From Bacteroidaceae bacterium (GTDB lineage Bacteria > Bacteroidota > Bacteroidia > Bacteroidales > Bacteroidaceae), in the NCBI GenBank assembly GCA_017509605.1, contig JAFWPH010000032.1, positions 1 to 64,000 of the forward strand: a DNA stretch of 64,000 bases, read 5' to 3'. The notes under the pieces were generated by a model, which saw nothing but the letters and a program-made list of their open reading frames with translations, was not told the origin of the DNA and made no database searches. Within the stretch, counting starts at the first letter, position 1. Each line of letters begins with the position of its first letter. The position numbers and the translations under genes were made by a program. Below, one piece after another: positions 1-8,063 of the stretch.

Positions 1-3000
1 GGGGATGTTGATGATGGAGTTGTGGCCGGTGCCGTAGATCTTGTTGGCGGGATCCTGGATGATGACGATGGGTTTTGAGGCCACCTTGATGGGACCCCTG
101 GGCGAGGTGCTGGTGCCGTAGGCCACGTGGTAGTTCTGGGCTCCTGTGTCATCGACACTCCAGAGGAAATAATAGAGTCCGTTGCGATAGAACACATTGA
201 CTCCTTCGCGGAAAGCGTAGGTCTGCAGGGTTCCTCCTGAGGGCGTGATGTCGTACTCCTGGCCCTTGACGCTCATTAAGTCGTCGGCAAGAAGGCGGTA
301 GTGGAGTTTTCCGTTGCCATAGTACAGATAGGTCTTTCCGCTGACGGGGTCGGTGAAGACGTCGGAGTCGATCATCTGGCCGCCTGAGGTGGAGGTGAAG
401 AGCGGTTTGTCGGAGGCGTGGAATGGTCCTGTGGGAGAGTCTGCAACAGCCACTCCGAGTGTCTTGACGCCCAGTTTGGGATTGTGGGCACTGAAGAAGT
501 AGTAGTATTTCCACTGCCCGTCGATGTATCGTTCCTCGATGCATGGCGCCCATGCGTTGCCCGAGGCCCAAGGCGCGTCACCTCCGGCGCTGAGGTCGAG
601 GATGGTACCTTCGTTCTGGAAGTTGACGAGGTCGGGCGAGGAGAACACATCGAAGCTATAGCCACCCCAACCTGGGTAGCCGTCGGTGGTGGGATAGATA
701 TAGAAGCGACGTGTCTTCCGTGAGAAGAGCACCTCTGGATCGGCATGGAAATCGGGTAGGACAGGGTTGGCGCATGGGAAGGCCGTCACCTTGTATCTTC
801 GGATGGAACTGCCGGCCGTGGCGGTGAGGGTCACCGCTCCCTGCGAGAAGTCGTAGGCTCCTTGTGGAGCGATGGTGGTGCCTGGCTCAGGGATGAACTG
901 CGGGTCGAAGTTGGTGAGGTCGGTGCCCGGTGCCACGGGTATTTGTATGGTCGTGCCGCTGATGGTGGCCAGGTCCTGACGGATGGCGGGGTGAGTCATG
1001 GTGTAGATGCCGGCTTGCAGTCCGGTTGTGGGGTAGGCTTTCATCAGCGCTTCCATTTCTGACTGGGTGATGGGTATCACGGTGCCGTGCCGGGGAGTGA
1101 AAGAACCGCTTGTGGCAGTGTTCTTGACGAACGTGAAGTTCTCCAGGTCGGTGCTGGAGCAGAACTGGTAGTAGCCCGAGGTGTAGCAGTCGTACATGAA
1201 TATCCACTTGTCCTGGTTGATGAGCTTGAAGAGTCCTCCTCCCTCGACGGAGACGTTGGTCTGCTGGATGTTGTCGATGGGCTCGCTCCACTGGCTGCCT
1301 TCTTTCTGTCCTGCCTCCGGTGTCAGACGGCGCGCGGTGATCTTGCCGATGCCATGGGTGACCTCGTTCTTGAAGATGGCGTGGTAAAGGCTGTCGCTCT
1401 CGTTCCAGACGATGTCCATGTCGATGGTGGCGGCACCCCGGTCAAACAGGAAGCGTGGCTGTCCGATGAAATCGGAGAAGTCGTCGTTGGCGTAGCAGTA
1501 GTACACCTTGTCGTACGGTATGGTGTTGTCGCTGGTGAGCAGCGAGAAGTACACCATGTAGCGTCCGTATGTGCCGTCGGCGTTCTTGTAGTCGGGGTCC
1601 CAGATGGTCTGCGGCGCCCACACGCGGTTCACCTTGTCCCACTTCGTCCCCTTGTATCGGGTGGGGAAGTGGACGGTGTGGTGAGTCCAGTGGATGAGGT
1701 CCTTGGAGCGCATCAGCACGAGCCCTCTGTTGCTGCTCCATCCCATCGCGCTCTTCATGTCGGTCACGGCCATGTAGAACCATCCGTCCTCTCCGCGGAG
1801 GATATGCGGGTCGCGCAGTCCTCCCATCACGGTGCAGGTGTCGGCGCCCACCACACGGTTGCCGTTGTTCAGGGTCTTGTAGTTGTAGCCGTCGCCGGAG
1901 AGGGCATAGTAGATGTTCTCGTTGTTGTTTGACGGGAAGAAGACGAACAGATAGGAAGTGAAAGGCTCGTTGCCGTGGATGGCGATGTCGAAGTCGCGCT
2001 CGGCGCTCTTCTCACCCCTGGAGATAGTCGCCGTCAGGGTGACGTGCTGATTGCGCGGGATGGCTGACCCTCCGTTATCCCCGAAACGAATCACGCGTCC
2101 GTCGTTGCTGAGACAACTCTCGTCGCTCGACTTCCAAAACACGGGGTCTCCCTCGGATGCCACTGTGGGCAAGGTCAGACGGTCGTAGAGGTTGTGGACG
2201 TTGCCCTGAATGCTCAGGTGTTCGAGTTCGTATGCCAGTGCCTCGTCGTCGTCGAACTGTGGCAAGACGCCCACCTCGAACGTGAGGATGTCGCTCACCG
2301 TGGTAGTGCTGAAATGCGCTGTAAGCGTTGCGTGTGCGATGTCGCTGCCGATGGGTGGACGAGTGATGTGTCCGTCGGCTGTGATGACGTTCTCATCGCT
2401 GCTTTCCCAAGTGATCTTCACCACGTCGCCATAGGTCGTGGGCAGTTTGATGTCGCGGGTCAGTGCGCTGATGTCGCCGAGAGAGAAGTTGTTGATGAGT
2501 TCTCTGATGGCTGCGTCCTCGAGCTCTTGGTTCAGCGCCTTTATGCCCTCCTTGAGTTCGGCAATCTCGTCAGCGCCGATGGCGTAGTTGCAGAGCACCA
2601 GATGGTGCATCATGGCGTCTTTGAGATACGCGTCGCCGCTATAACAGCTCTTGCCCAAGTACGATTTCGTCAGTTCACCGCTCAGGTCACAGGGCTTCAG
2701 TGTGACGGTGCCGTCGGCAGTCTGCTTGCCGTCAATGAGGAGGCGTCCCTTCTCGCCTTGCTGCACGTAGATCACGTTCACCCACCGTCCCTTGGTCAGG
2801 GGCTGATTGGGATTCACCTTCTGCTCGTCTCTGTAGCTGGTCTGTGTGATGGAGAAGCGCGACTCCTTGGCTCCGAAGAAGAGGTAGCCAGCAGACGAGG
2901 AGTTGGCGAAACACCACACGAAGTTGCCGTTGCCGCTGATGTCTGTGGACTGAGGAATATAGACGTCGATGCTGATGGTATAGTCGTTGAAGGTCTTGAT

Positions 3001-3255
3001 GAACTGGCCCACCGTGTTGTCGAATGCGAAGTAGCCGTTGTTGCCGCCCAAGGCCAATACGGGCTCGTCGCCCTTGGTGGTCAGCGAAGCACCGCCTTTC
3101 AGCGTTCCGCTGTAGCGTCCGCTTTGGTCGGTCAGACTTGAGAAGTCGAAGGTCACCTTCTCTTTGTCGGTCTCGTCTGCAAACAGAGGTAGAATGGTGG
3201 TCAGTGAGAGAACGAATGCCAGGGTTCCCACACGAAAAGTATTGTTCATTCTCAT
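1..3255 (-). CDS. Secreted double GH43 glycoside hydrolase (3' end beyond window)
   Basis: At least 1085 residues, open to the left edge, so the C-terminus is missing. A signal peptide covers about residues 1-25 (hydrophobic LAFVLSLTTILPLF then ADE). Next come a LamG/concanavalin-like sandwich (about 35-220), two small Ig-like domains of the atrophied bacterial Ig type (about 225-420), a first GH43-like five-blade propeller whose RDPHI motif puts the candidate catalytic Asp at 482, and a second GH43 domain with HADPEV, Asp839. GH43 enzymes mostly remove arabinose or xylose from plant polysaccharides. The start is ATG at 3255, with an in-frame ATG at 3249 also possible; neither has a Shine-Dalgarno. 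A TAATTTTG -7 box on this strand (3401-3408) implies a leader of about 140 nt containing small hairpins. Family call strong; substrate unknown. Confidence 0.85.
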   Translation of the reverse strand, partial: MRMNNTFRVGTLAFVLSLTTILPLFADETDKEKVTFDFSSLTDQSGRYSGTLKGGASLTTKGDEPVLALGGNNGYFAFDNTVGQFIKTFNDYTISIDVYIPQSTDISGNGNFVWCFANSSSAGYLFFGAKESRFSITQTSYRDEQKVNPNQPLTKGRWVNVIYVQQGEKGRLLIDGKQTADGTVTLKPCDLSGELTKSYLGKSCYSGDAYLKDAMMHHLVLCNYAIGADEIAELKEGIKALNQELEDAAIRELINNFSLGDISALTRDIKLPTTYGDVVKITWESSDENVITADGHITRPPIGSDIAHATLTAHFSTTTVSDILTFEVGVLPQFDDDEALAYELEHLSIQGNVHNLYDRLTLPTVASEGDPVFWKSSDESCLSNDGRVIRFGDNGGSAIPRNQHVTLTATISRGEKSAERDFDIAIHGNEPFTSYLFVFFPSNNNENIYYALSGDGYNYKTLNNGNRVVGADTCTVMGGLRDPHILRGEDGWFYMAVTDMKSAMGWSSNRGLVLMRSKDLIHWTHHTVHFPTRYKGTKWDKVNRVWAPQTIWDPDYKNADGTYGRYMVYFSLLTSDNTIPYDKVYYCYANDDFSDFIGQPRFLFDRGAATIDMDIVWNESDSLYHAIFKNEVTHGIGKITARRLTPEAGQKEGSQWSEPIDNIQQTNVSVEGGGLFKLINQDKWIFMYDCYTSGYYQFCSSTDLENFTFVKNTATSGSFTPRHGTVIPITQSEMEALMKAYPTTGLQAGIYTMTHPAIRQDLATISGTTIQIPVAPGTDLTNFDPQFIPEPGTTIAPQGAYDFSQGAVTLTATAGSSIRRYKVTAFPCANPVLPDFHADPEVLFSRKTRRFYIYPTTDGYPGWGGYSFDVFSSPDLVNFQNEGTILDLSAGGDAPWASGNAWAPCIEERYIDGQWKYYYFFSAHNPKLGVKTLGVAVADSPTGPFHASDKPLFTSTSGGQMIDSDVFTDPVSGKTYLYYGNGKLHYRLLADDLMSVKGQEYDITPSGGTLQTYAFREGVNVFYRNGLYYFLWSVDDTGAQNYHVAYGTSTSPRGPIKVASKPIVIIQDPANKIYGTGHNSIINIP

Positions 3256-3302
3256 ATTAGTCGATAGTTAGTTAAGTTTCGGATTTACCATCAATAGGCT
3301 AC

Positions 3303-3372
3303 CCAAGGTGTTGCCTTGGACTAATAGTCTGATGCCTTTTCCAGGCGAATATCTCGATGCCTTATCAAGGCG
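3303..3372. repeat. Cluster of three short hairpins, REP-like element
   Basis: Three short inverted repeats lie in a row: CCAAGG-tgttg-CCTTGG (3303-3319), GCCT-tttcc-AGGC (within 3331-3347) and GCCTT-atc-AAGGC (within 3356-3372). The last two are embedded in an imperfect direct repeat beginning GATGCCTT. They fall in the predicted 5' leader of the GH43 gene. The arrangement resembles palindromic intergenic repeats of bacteria; whether it is mobile or a leader structure cannot be decided here. Confidence 0.5.
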
Positions 3373-3400
3373 GTTCAGGGGGGATGATGGTGTTATTTGA

Positions 3401-3408
3401 CAAAATTA
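3401..3408 (-). promoter_or_regulatory. Promoter -7 box for the GH43 gene
   Basis: On the minus strand this reads TAATTTTG, a perfect Bacteroidetes TAnnTTTG box. A CAAG (3431-3434 on +) 22 nt away is a weak -33 match. It would start transcription near 3394. Confidence 0.5.
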
Positions 3409-3445
3409 CAATTTTTCTTCGTTTTTCATGCAAGTTTTTTGTTTT

Positions 3446-3480
3446 TTTGCATTTTTAGAGCAGAAAACGAGATAATTTTG
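3446..3480 (+). promoter_or_regulatory. Promoter for the ECF sigma gene
   Basis: TTTG (3446-3449), 23-nt spacer, TAATTTTG (3473-3480). The spacer is slightly longer than the usual 19-21. The predicted transcript start near 3487 lies about 27 nt before the GTG start, which supports that start. Confidence 0.5.
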
Positions 3481-3513
3481 AACTGCAATTGAGAATAACC
3501 AGTTAGTAGTAGC

Positions 3514-4086
3514 GTGCACTTTTTCGTCGGCAACAAGGAAGAACGTCTCGCCAGACGGTTACAGGATGGTGAAAGCCAAGCCCTAAGGGAGTACTATACC
3601 CTATACGCTGACTATCTCACGGGAGTGTGCGCCCGCTATGTGAAGAACGATGAGGACTTGAAAGATGTGTTGCAGGAAGCGTTCCTGCAGATGATTTCCC
3701 ATATCAAGGATTTCAGATACCGAGGCGCAGGGTCGCTTCAGGCGTGGAGCAAGAAGGTCGCGGTGAATGAATCCCTCAAATACCTCAGACAGCGTCACCG
3801 ACATGAGTTCGAGCGACTCGACGAGGATGTGGTGGACGAAGAGGAGGTTGACGACCCTGATATCAAAGACATCCCTTCGGAAGTGCTCCATCAGATGATA
3901 CGCGAACTGCCGACAGGCTACCGGACGGTGTTCAACCTCTACGTGTTCGAGAACAAAAGCCATCAGGAGATAGCCGAACTGCTTGGCATCAAGAAAGACA
4001 CCTCCTGTTCACAGTTCAGCAGAGCCAAGAACCTCCTTGCAAAGAAAATCACAGCGTATAACCATTCAAAACTTCACCCACGATGA
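3514..4086 (+). CDS. ECF-family RNA polymerase sigma factor
   Basis: This 190-residue protein has the two-domain ECF layout: a sigma-2 region (about 25-95, with DVLQEAFLQM and the RYRGAGSLQAWSKKVAVNES segment) and a sigma-4 region (about 130-185, with LPTGYRTVFNLYVFENKSHQEIAELLGI ending in the recognition helix). An acidic linker (DEDVVDEEEVDDPD) joins them. The start is GTG at 3514; the codon two upstream is TAG, so no longer form is possible and no ATG lies early enough. The stop overlaps the next gene by 4 nt (ATGA), so the two are translationally coupled. ECF factors redirect RNA polymerase in response to envelope signals and are usually held by a partner encoded next door. Targets unknown. 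Confidence 0.9.
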   Translation: MHFFVGNKEERLARRLQDGESQALREYYTLYADYLTGVCARYVKNDEDLKDVLQEAFLQMISHIKDFRYRGAGSLQAWSKKVAVNESLKYLRQRHRHEFERLDEDVVDEEEVDDPDIKDIPSEVLHQMIRELPTGYRTVFNLYVFENKSHQEIAELLGIKKDTSCSQFSRAKNLLAKKITAYNHSKLHPR

Positions 4087-5423
4087 AAGAAAAAACAAGA
4101 AAGGACATGCAGCAGAAGCTGGCGGACTATAGACAGCCCGCTCCCGACCTCTCGTGGAGTGAGCTGGAGACAGCCTTGGCCTCCAACAAGAAAACAGCGC
4201 TGATACCGATGTGGACGAAACGGGTGGCTGCCGCGGCAGCGGTGTTGCTTATCGTAGGACTGGGCTGGCGGTTGTCGCAAACTGACAACCACACCAAAGA
4301 ACAACAGAAGACTGCGTCAACCACCACATCCGAAATAAAGGCATCGACTGAGGAAACGGCAACACAGGAGGAATCCCAACAGGTCGCCACTGAACAAAGC
4401 GTGGATGAAGGGGAAGTGCCTCTAAAACCTCAGATAAAGCCCCAAAAACTGATAGCACGTGTTGAGAACATGACTGAGGACCACGTTGAGAATTCAGCAG
4501 AAAGCGAAGCCGACACAGAAAACGCTGATGTTGCACGTGCCATTGACTCACACGATGAGGCGCAATCTACACCTCAGGACCATCAGACCGAAGGACGACA
4601 AGATGAGGTAATCAACGACAAACCCCATTCCATCGAACGGCATGTGGCTGATCTTTCCAATCTTCAGCGGCGTGCTGTGCAAAAGAACCGCCTCACAGCC
4701 AAGGTCTATTACTCCAATTCGTTTTCAGACTTCAAAAGCATGAACTCCATTCCGCAAGTCGGGATGTATGCAGAGGCGGACGCTTTCTACATCAATCTGA
4801 ACGACAGCAGCATGACTCCTGGCGGAGAAATGGCTGGTGCGGCAGGTGTTAACGACAAGCAACATCATATTGGAAAAAGCCTGCATCCGAGGTATGCTCC
4901 CAATGACGATATCATTCAAGAGTACGCTGACCATCACCTTCCTTTACGGTTAGGACTATCTTTCCGTTATCAGTTGACGCAGAAGTGGAGCGTGGAGACA
5001 GGACTGTCGTACACCTATCTTTCGTCCGACATTAAGCGGAAGGTTGCCGCCAACCCGTTCCTGTTCCAGATAGAGCAGAAACTGCACTATGTAGGCATCC
5101 CAGTCAATGCTGAGTATTTGCTGCTGGAGAACAAGCATTTCAATGTATATGCCTCGGCGGGAACCATGGTGGAGAAGATGGTGAGGGGAAGACGGAATGA
5201 CGAATACAACGGCCAGTCCGAGAAGGTCAGCATCCATCCGTTGCAGTTCTCGTTGAACTGTGCCGCTGGAGCGGAATGGAAGATGAGCCGATTGCTCAGT
5301 ATTTACGCCGAGCCAGGCCTGACATACCACTTCGACAACCATAGCCACGTGCCGACCTATTATCAGGACAAGCCCCTGGGATTTAATCTCAATCTGGGCG
5401 TTAGAATAGACTTCAGACGTTAG
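4083..5423 (+). CDS. Membrane-anchored outer-membrane beta-barrel protein, probable sigma partner
   Basis: 446 residues. Residues 1-44 are hydrophilic and would be cytoplasmic; a single hydrophobic helix follows (about 47-61, VAAAAAVLLIVGLGW), then a long Thr/Glu/Gln-rich linker (about 65-190) and a C-terminal region (about 270-446) of alternating amphipathic strands ending in an aromatic/charged strand (LNLGVRIDFRR), typical of outer membrane beta-barrel domains. There is no cleavable signal peptide. The ATGA overlap with the sigma gene and the N-terminal cytoplasmic segment before one TM helix resemble membrane anti-sigma factors, but no zinc-binding or canonical anti-sigma motif is visible. 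Inference: a protein that could link the inner membrane to an outer membrane barrel-like domain. Barrel call good, anti-sigma role tentative. Confidence 0.75.
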   Translation: MKEKTRKDMQQKLADYRQPAPDLSWSELETALASNKKTALIPMWTKRVAAAAAVLLIVGLGWRLSQTDNHTKEQQKTASTTTSEIKASTEETATQEESQQVATEQSVDEGEVPLKPQIKPQKLIARVENMTEDHVENSAESEADTENADVARAIDSHDEAQSTPQDHQTEGRQDEVINDKPHSIERHVADLSNLQRRAVQKNRLTAKVYYSNSFSDFKSMNSIPQVGMYAEADAFYINLNDSSMTPGGEMAGAAGVNDKQHHIGKSLHPRYAPNDDIIQEYADHHLPLRLGLSFRYQLTQKWSVETGLSYTYLSSDIKRKVAANPFLFQIEQKLHYVGIPVNAEYLLLENKHFNVYASAGTMVEKMVRGRRNDEYNGQSEKVSIHPLQFSLNCAAGAEWKMSRLLSIYAEPGLTYHFDNHSHVPTYYQDKPLGFNLNLGVRIDFRR

Positions 5424-5472
5424 ACCTAACGCCTGACATCTAGAGCCTAATGCCTAAAGCCTAGAGCCTAGA
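5422..5472 (+). repeat. Heptanucleotide tandem repeat tract (NNGCCTA type)
   Basis: About seven 7-nt units in strict phase, from the stop codon of the barrel gene: AGACCTA, ACGCCTG, ACATCTA, GAGCCTA, ATGCCTA, AAGCCTA, GAGCCTA. It fills most of the 83-nt gap before the serpin gene. Confidence 0.85.
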
Positions 5473-5506
5473 TATCAATGACTATAACAATCAATACAAT
5501 AAACTT

Positions 5507-6814
5507 ATGAGAAAGAAAATTATGATTTATGCGGCATCGATGGCGCTGGGCAGCCTGATGATGCTTTCGTGCTCATCTTCAGATGACGAGGGTTTCGATG
5601 AGGAGAAGAAACTGGTGAATATGGTGGCGAATGTCATCCCTGTGAAGCTCACGGCTGAGCAGCGTGTGTTTGTCAACGACAACAACGGCTTCAGCCTCAA
5701 CTTCCTGAAGCAGGTCAACGAGACAGACCGGTCAGGAAAGAGTTTCATCTATTCCCCTTTGAGCCTCACCTACGTGCTGGGCATGGTGAATGATGCCGCC
5801 GAGGGGCAGACAGAGGAGGAACTGGAGCAGACCTTGGGATTCCATGAAGGTGGACTACATGCCGTGAACGACTATTGCAAGAAACTGATAGACGGCCTGC
5901 CTTACGTCGATAAGGACGTGGAACTCAACATCGCCAATGCCATCTTCTTGAACAATAAGTACAAGTTGAAGGACCAATTCCAGAAAGACATGCAGGATTT
6001 CTATGATGCCAAGGCTGAGGCCCTCGATTTCAAATCGAACAAGACTCTCGGTCACATCAACGACTGGTGCAAGAACAAGACCAAGGGAATGATACCAACC
6101 ATACTGGATGAAGTGAATCCCGATATGGTGATGTTTCTGCTCAATGCCATCTATTTCAAGGCCGATTGGACCCATCAGTTCGACCCAAAGCAGACCAAAA
6201 ACGAGACCTTCACTACCGAGGAGGGAACCACAACGATGCCGATGATGCACCAGAATGTGCTCATCAGCTACGTAAAGAACGACACCTACGCTGGCATCAA
6301 TATCCCCTACACCAACGAAAGCTGGATCATGACCGTGATGCTGCCCGAAGAAGGCAAGACTACGGACGATGTCATCAACTACCTGGCGGATAAGGGATGG
6401 CCAAAAGATTACCAGGTCGAAAACCCAATGAGCGGAGCCACAACGTATGAGGTGGACCTCAAACTGCCACGATTTGAGACTTCTTCAGACACTAATAATA
6501 TGGATGGGGGACTCATTGAAGTGTTGAAGAAGATGGGAATCAACCGCGCCTTCGACAGCCAGAGCGCCCAATTCCCAAATATGTGCGACAAACCTGTCTA
6601 TATCAGCCTGATGCGCCAAAAAGCCAAAATCAAAGTTAATGAAGAGGGGGCTGAGGCTGCTGCGGTCACGGTTGCGGGAATGGATGTAACATCTGCAGGA
6701 CCCGTTGAAATCCTCAAGGCTGATTTCCATGCGAACCGTCCATTTGTTTACCTCATCCGGGAGTCCCATTCAGGAGTCATCCTGTTCGTGGGAAAATTCA
6801 CGGGAACTGTTTGA
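5507..6814 (+). CDS. Serpin-family protease inhibitor, surface lipoprotein
   Basis: This 435-residue protein begins with a lipoprotein signal peptide with lipobox MLSC, Cys22. The acidic stretch SSSDDEGFDEE follows, which fits signals that send Bacteroidetes lipoproteins to the cell surface. The rest is a full serpin: FIYSPLSLTYVLGM (helix B), the NAIFLN and NAIYFKADW strands, and a hinge EEGAEAAAVTV (379 onward) followed by a reactive-centre loop and the FHANRPF and GVILFVGKF signatures. Small residues in the hinge favour the inhibitory rather than substrate type. Counting 15 residues from Gly381 puts P1-P1' at Thr395-Ser396; a loop a few residues longer than in antithrombin leaves that uncertain. 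It probably protects the cell from host or microbial serine proteases. Start ATG at 5507. Confidence 0.95.
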   Translation: MRKKIMIYAASMALGSLMMLSCSSSDDEGFDEEKKLVNMVANVIPVKLTAEQRVFVNDNNGFSLNFLKQVNETDRSGKSFIYSPLSLTYVLGMVNDAAEGQTEEELEQTLGFHEGGLHAVNDYCKKLIDGLPYVDKDVELNIANAIFLNNKYKLKDQFQKDMQDFYDAKAEALDFKSNKTLGHINDWCKNKTKGMIPTILDEVNPDMVMFLLNAIYFKADWTHQFDPKQTKNETFTTEEGTTTMPMMHQNVLISYVKNDTYAGINIPYTNESWIMTVMLPEEGKTTDDVINYLADKGWPKDYQVENPMSGATTYEVDLKLPRFETSSDTNNMDGGLIEVLKKMGINRAFDSQSAQFPNMCDKPVYISLMRQKAKIKVNEEGAEAAAVTVAGMDVTSAGPVEILKADFHANRPFVYLIRESHSGVILFVGKFTGTV

Positions 6815-6822
6815 TATAGGTC

Positions 6823-6955
6823 CTTGACTCTTGACCTATTTAGGCTTTAGGCCTTTGGAGGGTTATAGGTTATTGGTTATGGGTTATTGAATTTAGGCTA
6901 AAGCATAGAGCCTAAGAATTATCTCGACCCTCGACCCTTGACTCTCGACTTGTCC
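6823..6955 (+). repeat. Long heptanucleotide tandem repeat tract
   Basis: Nineteen consecutive 7-nt units keep one phase while the unit drifts: CTTGACT/CTTGACC, then TATTTAG/GCTTTAG/GCCTTTG, then ATAGGTT/ATTGGTT/ATGGGTT, then TTAGGCT, then ATCTCGA/CCCTCGA/CCCTTGA/CTCTCGA. It occupies the first part of the 595-nt gap after the serpin gene. Confidence 0.85.
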
Positions 6956-7109
6956 ATCTTTATCCACAAATTTGAATTGAAGACTCAAAATCTTGAGATT
7001 TTTGTTGTAAAAACAAGAACTATCACCAAATTTTGGTTAAAAAAGATTAAAATAGGCCGTTTTTTGAAAAAAAGTGGGTGAAAAGTTTTTCAGATACAAA
7101 ATCCATCAT

Positions 7110-7117
7110 TAAATTTG
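7110..7117 (+). promoter_or_regulatory. Promoter -7 box of the first small RNA
   Basis: TAAATTTG matches TAnnTTTG. A T-run (7087-7090) 19 nt upstream is a partial -33 element. Predicted start near 7124. Confidence 0.5.
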
Positions 7118-7123
7118 CAAACG

Positions 7124-7188
7124 TATTTCATGGTATTAGATTTAAGACTTTCTTTTAAGGGATTGCTCGTGAGAGTAGTCCCTTTTTT
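7124..7188 (+). ncRNA. Short intergenic RNA ending in a GNRA-capped terminator (copy 1)
   Basis: Downstream of a TAAATTTG box lies TTTCATGGTATTAGATTTAAG (7126-7146), then a terminator hairpin with stem AAGGGATTGCTC / GAGTAGTCCCTT, GTGA loop (7169-7172) and six Ts. A homologous element with the same box, leader words and hairpin lies at 31508-31613. The outer stem pair differs between copies but stays paired. No protein-coding potential is apparent. The 5' end is inferred from the promoter. After it, 7189-7319 holds nothing I recognise. Confidence 0.55.
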
Positions 7189-7319
7189 ATTGTATATGTC
7201 TAAATTGTATCTCTTTACGCCTTTTTGTTCTTATGAGTGTTTTTTTGTTTCCACGAAGAAAAACGAACCATTCATTACGGTCTGTTTTTTGAATTGTTTC
7301 CATGATTGATGACTGAAAG

Positions 7320-7351
7320 TTTGTGTTTTCTCTTTTATTTTACTAATTTTG
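7320..7351 (+). promoter_or_regulatory. Promoter for the SlyD-type PPIase gene
   Basis: TTTG (7320-7323), 20-nt spacer, TAATTTTG (7344-7351): a consensus Bacteroidetes vegetative promoter, about 58 nt before the ATG. Confidence 0.7.
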
Positions 7352-7409
7352 CCTTACATTACGAAATAAGAACAACCTACAGCATTTAATCATTATCTTT
7401 CAACACGCA

Positions 7410-8024
7410 ATGAAAATACTGAACAAATACATCTCAGTGGCTTACGAACTGTATGTGAAAGACCCTGAGACAGGCGAGGAAGAAAAAATGGAGGCAAGCG
7501 ACAAGCAGCATCCATTGGTCTTCATCAGCAAGATGGGCTTTGCACTGAAGCCGTTTGAAGCCCAGCTCGAGGATTTGGAAGCCGGAGCCTCTTTCGACTT
7601 CACCATCCCCGCCAAGGACGCTTACGGAGAGTACGACGATGAACTGGTGTTCGATGTAGATATCAACCAGTTCCTCAATTCTCCGGGCTTCACACCGAAG
7701 GCACTCTTCGAGGGCAACGTGATTACGGTCTATAACCCTGAGGGCCAGACTGCCAACGCGATGATTCTGGAAGTGAAGAAAGACGCCGTGACTCTCGACC
7801 TCAACCACCCCCATGCAGGCGACGACCTGCATTTCCGCGGTGAGATGCTTGAGAACCGTGTGGCCACCAACGAAGAGATCGCCTCGTTTGTCAACATGAT
7901 GAGCGGTGGCTGTGGCGGTTGCGGCGGTTGCAAGGGCGGACAGAGCGGTTGCGGCGGTGGTGGCTGTGGTGGTGCGGATTGCACCAACGGCGACTGCGAT
8001 TGCGCCAACGGCTGTGGATGTTAG
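7410..8024 (+). CDS. slyD: FKBP-type peptidyl-prolyl isomerase, SlyD-like, with Cys-rich tail
   Basis: 204 residues. The N-terminal two-thirds has the SlyD layout: an FKBP half (ISVAYELYVKDPETGEEE, then a degenerate PLVFISKMG loop), the inserted IF chaperone domain (about 68-120, AKDAYGEYDDELVFDVDINQF) and the return to the FKBP fold (TLDLNHPHAG, then GEMLENRV). From about residue 165 the tail is almost only Gly and Cys with Asp/Asn, containing ten cysteines in CGGC, CGGCK, CDC and CGC patterns. SlyD proteins fold proteins and deliver metals such as nickel through a His/Cys tail; here the tail has no His. Cytoplasmic. It has its own consensus promoter, and aroC follows after a heptamer tract. 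Confidence 0.9.
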   Translation: MKILNKYISVAYELYVKDPETGEEEKMEASDKQHPLVFISKMGFALKPFEAQLEDLEAGASFDFTIPAKDAYGEYDDELVFDVDINQFLNSPGFTPKALFEGNVITVYNPEGQTANAMILEVKKDAVTLDLNHPHAGDDLHFRGEMLENRVATNEEIASFVNMMSGGCGGCGGCKGGQSGCGGGGCGGADCTNGDCDCANGCGC

Positions 8025-8063
8025 GCTTTAGGCAATTAGGTTTTAGACTTTTGGCATTCGAAA
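8022..8063 (+). repeat. Heptanucleotide tandem repeat tract filling the slyD-aroC gap
   Basis: TTAGGCT, TTAGGCA, one inserted A, then TTAGGTT, TTAGACT, TTTGGCA, TTCGAAA, running from the slyD stop codon to the aroC start codon. The whole intergenic gap is repeat. Confidence 0.75.

Noticed and set aside
1087..3141. Two plus-strand ORFs of 281 and 315 codons
   Set aside because: They are antisense to the GH43 gene, whose minus-strand translation is continuous with clear domain motifs; the plus-strand translations are Val/Leu/His-rich with no recognisable features.
7115..7309. 64-codon plus-strand ORF
   Set aside because: It overlaps the small RNA promoter and terminator and shows no coding character.
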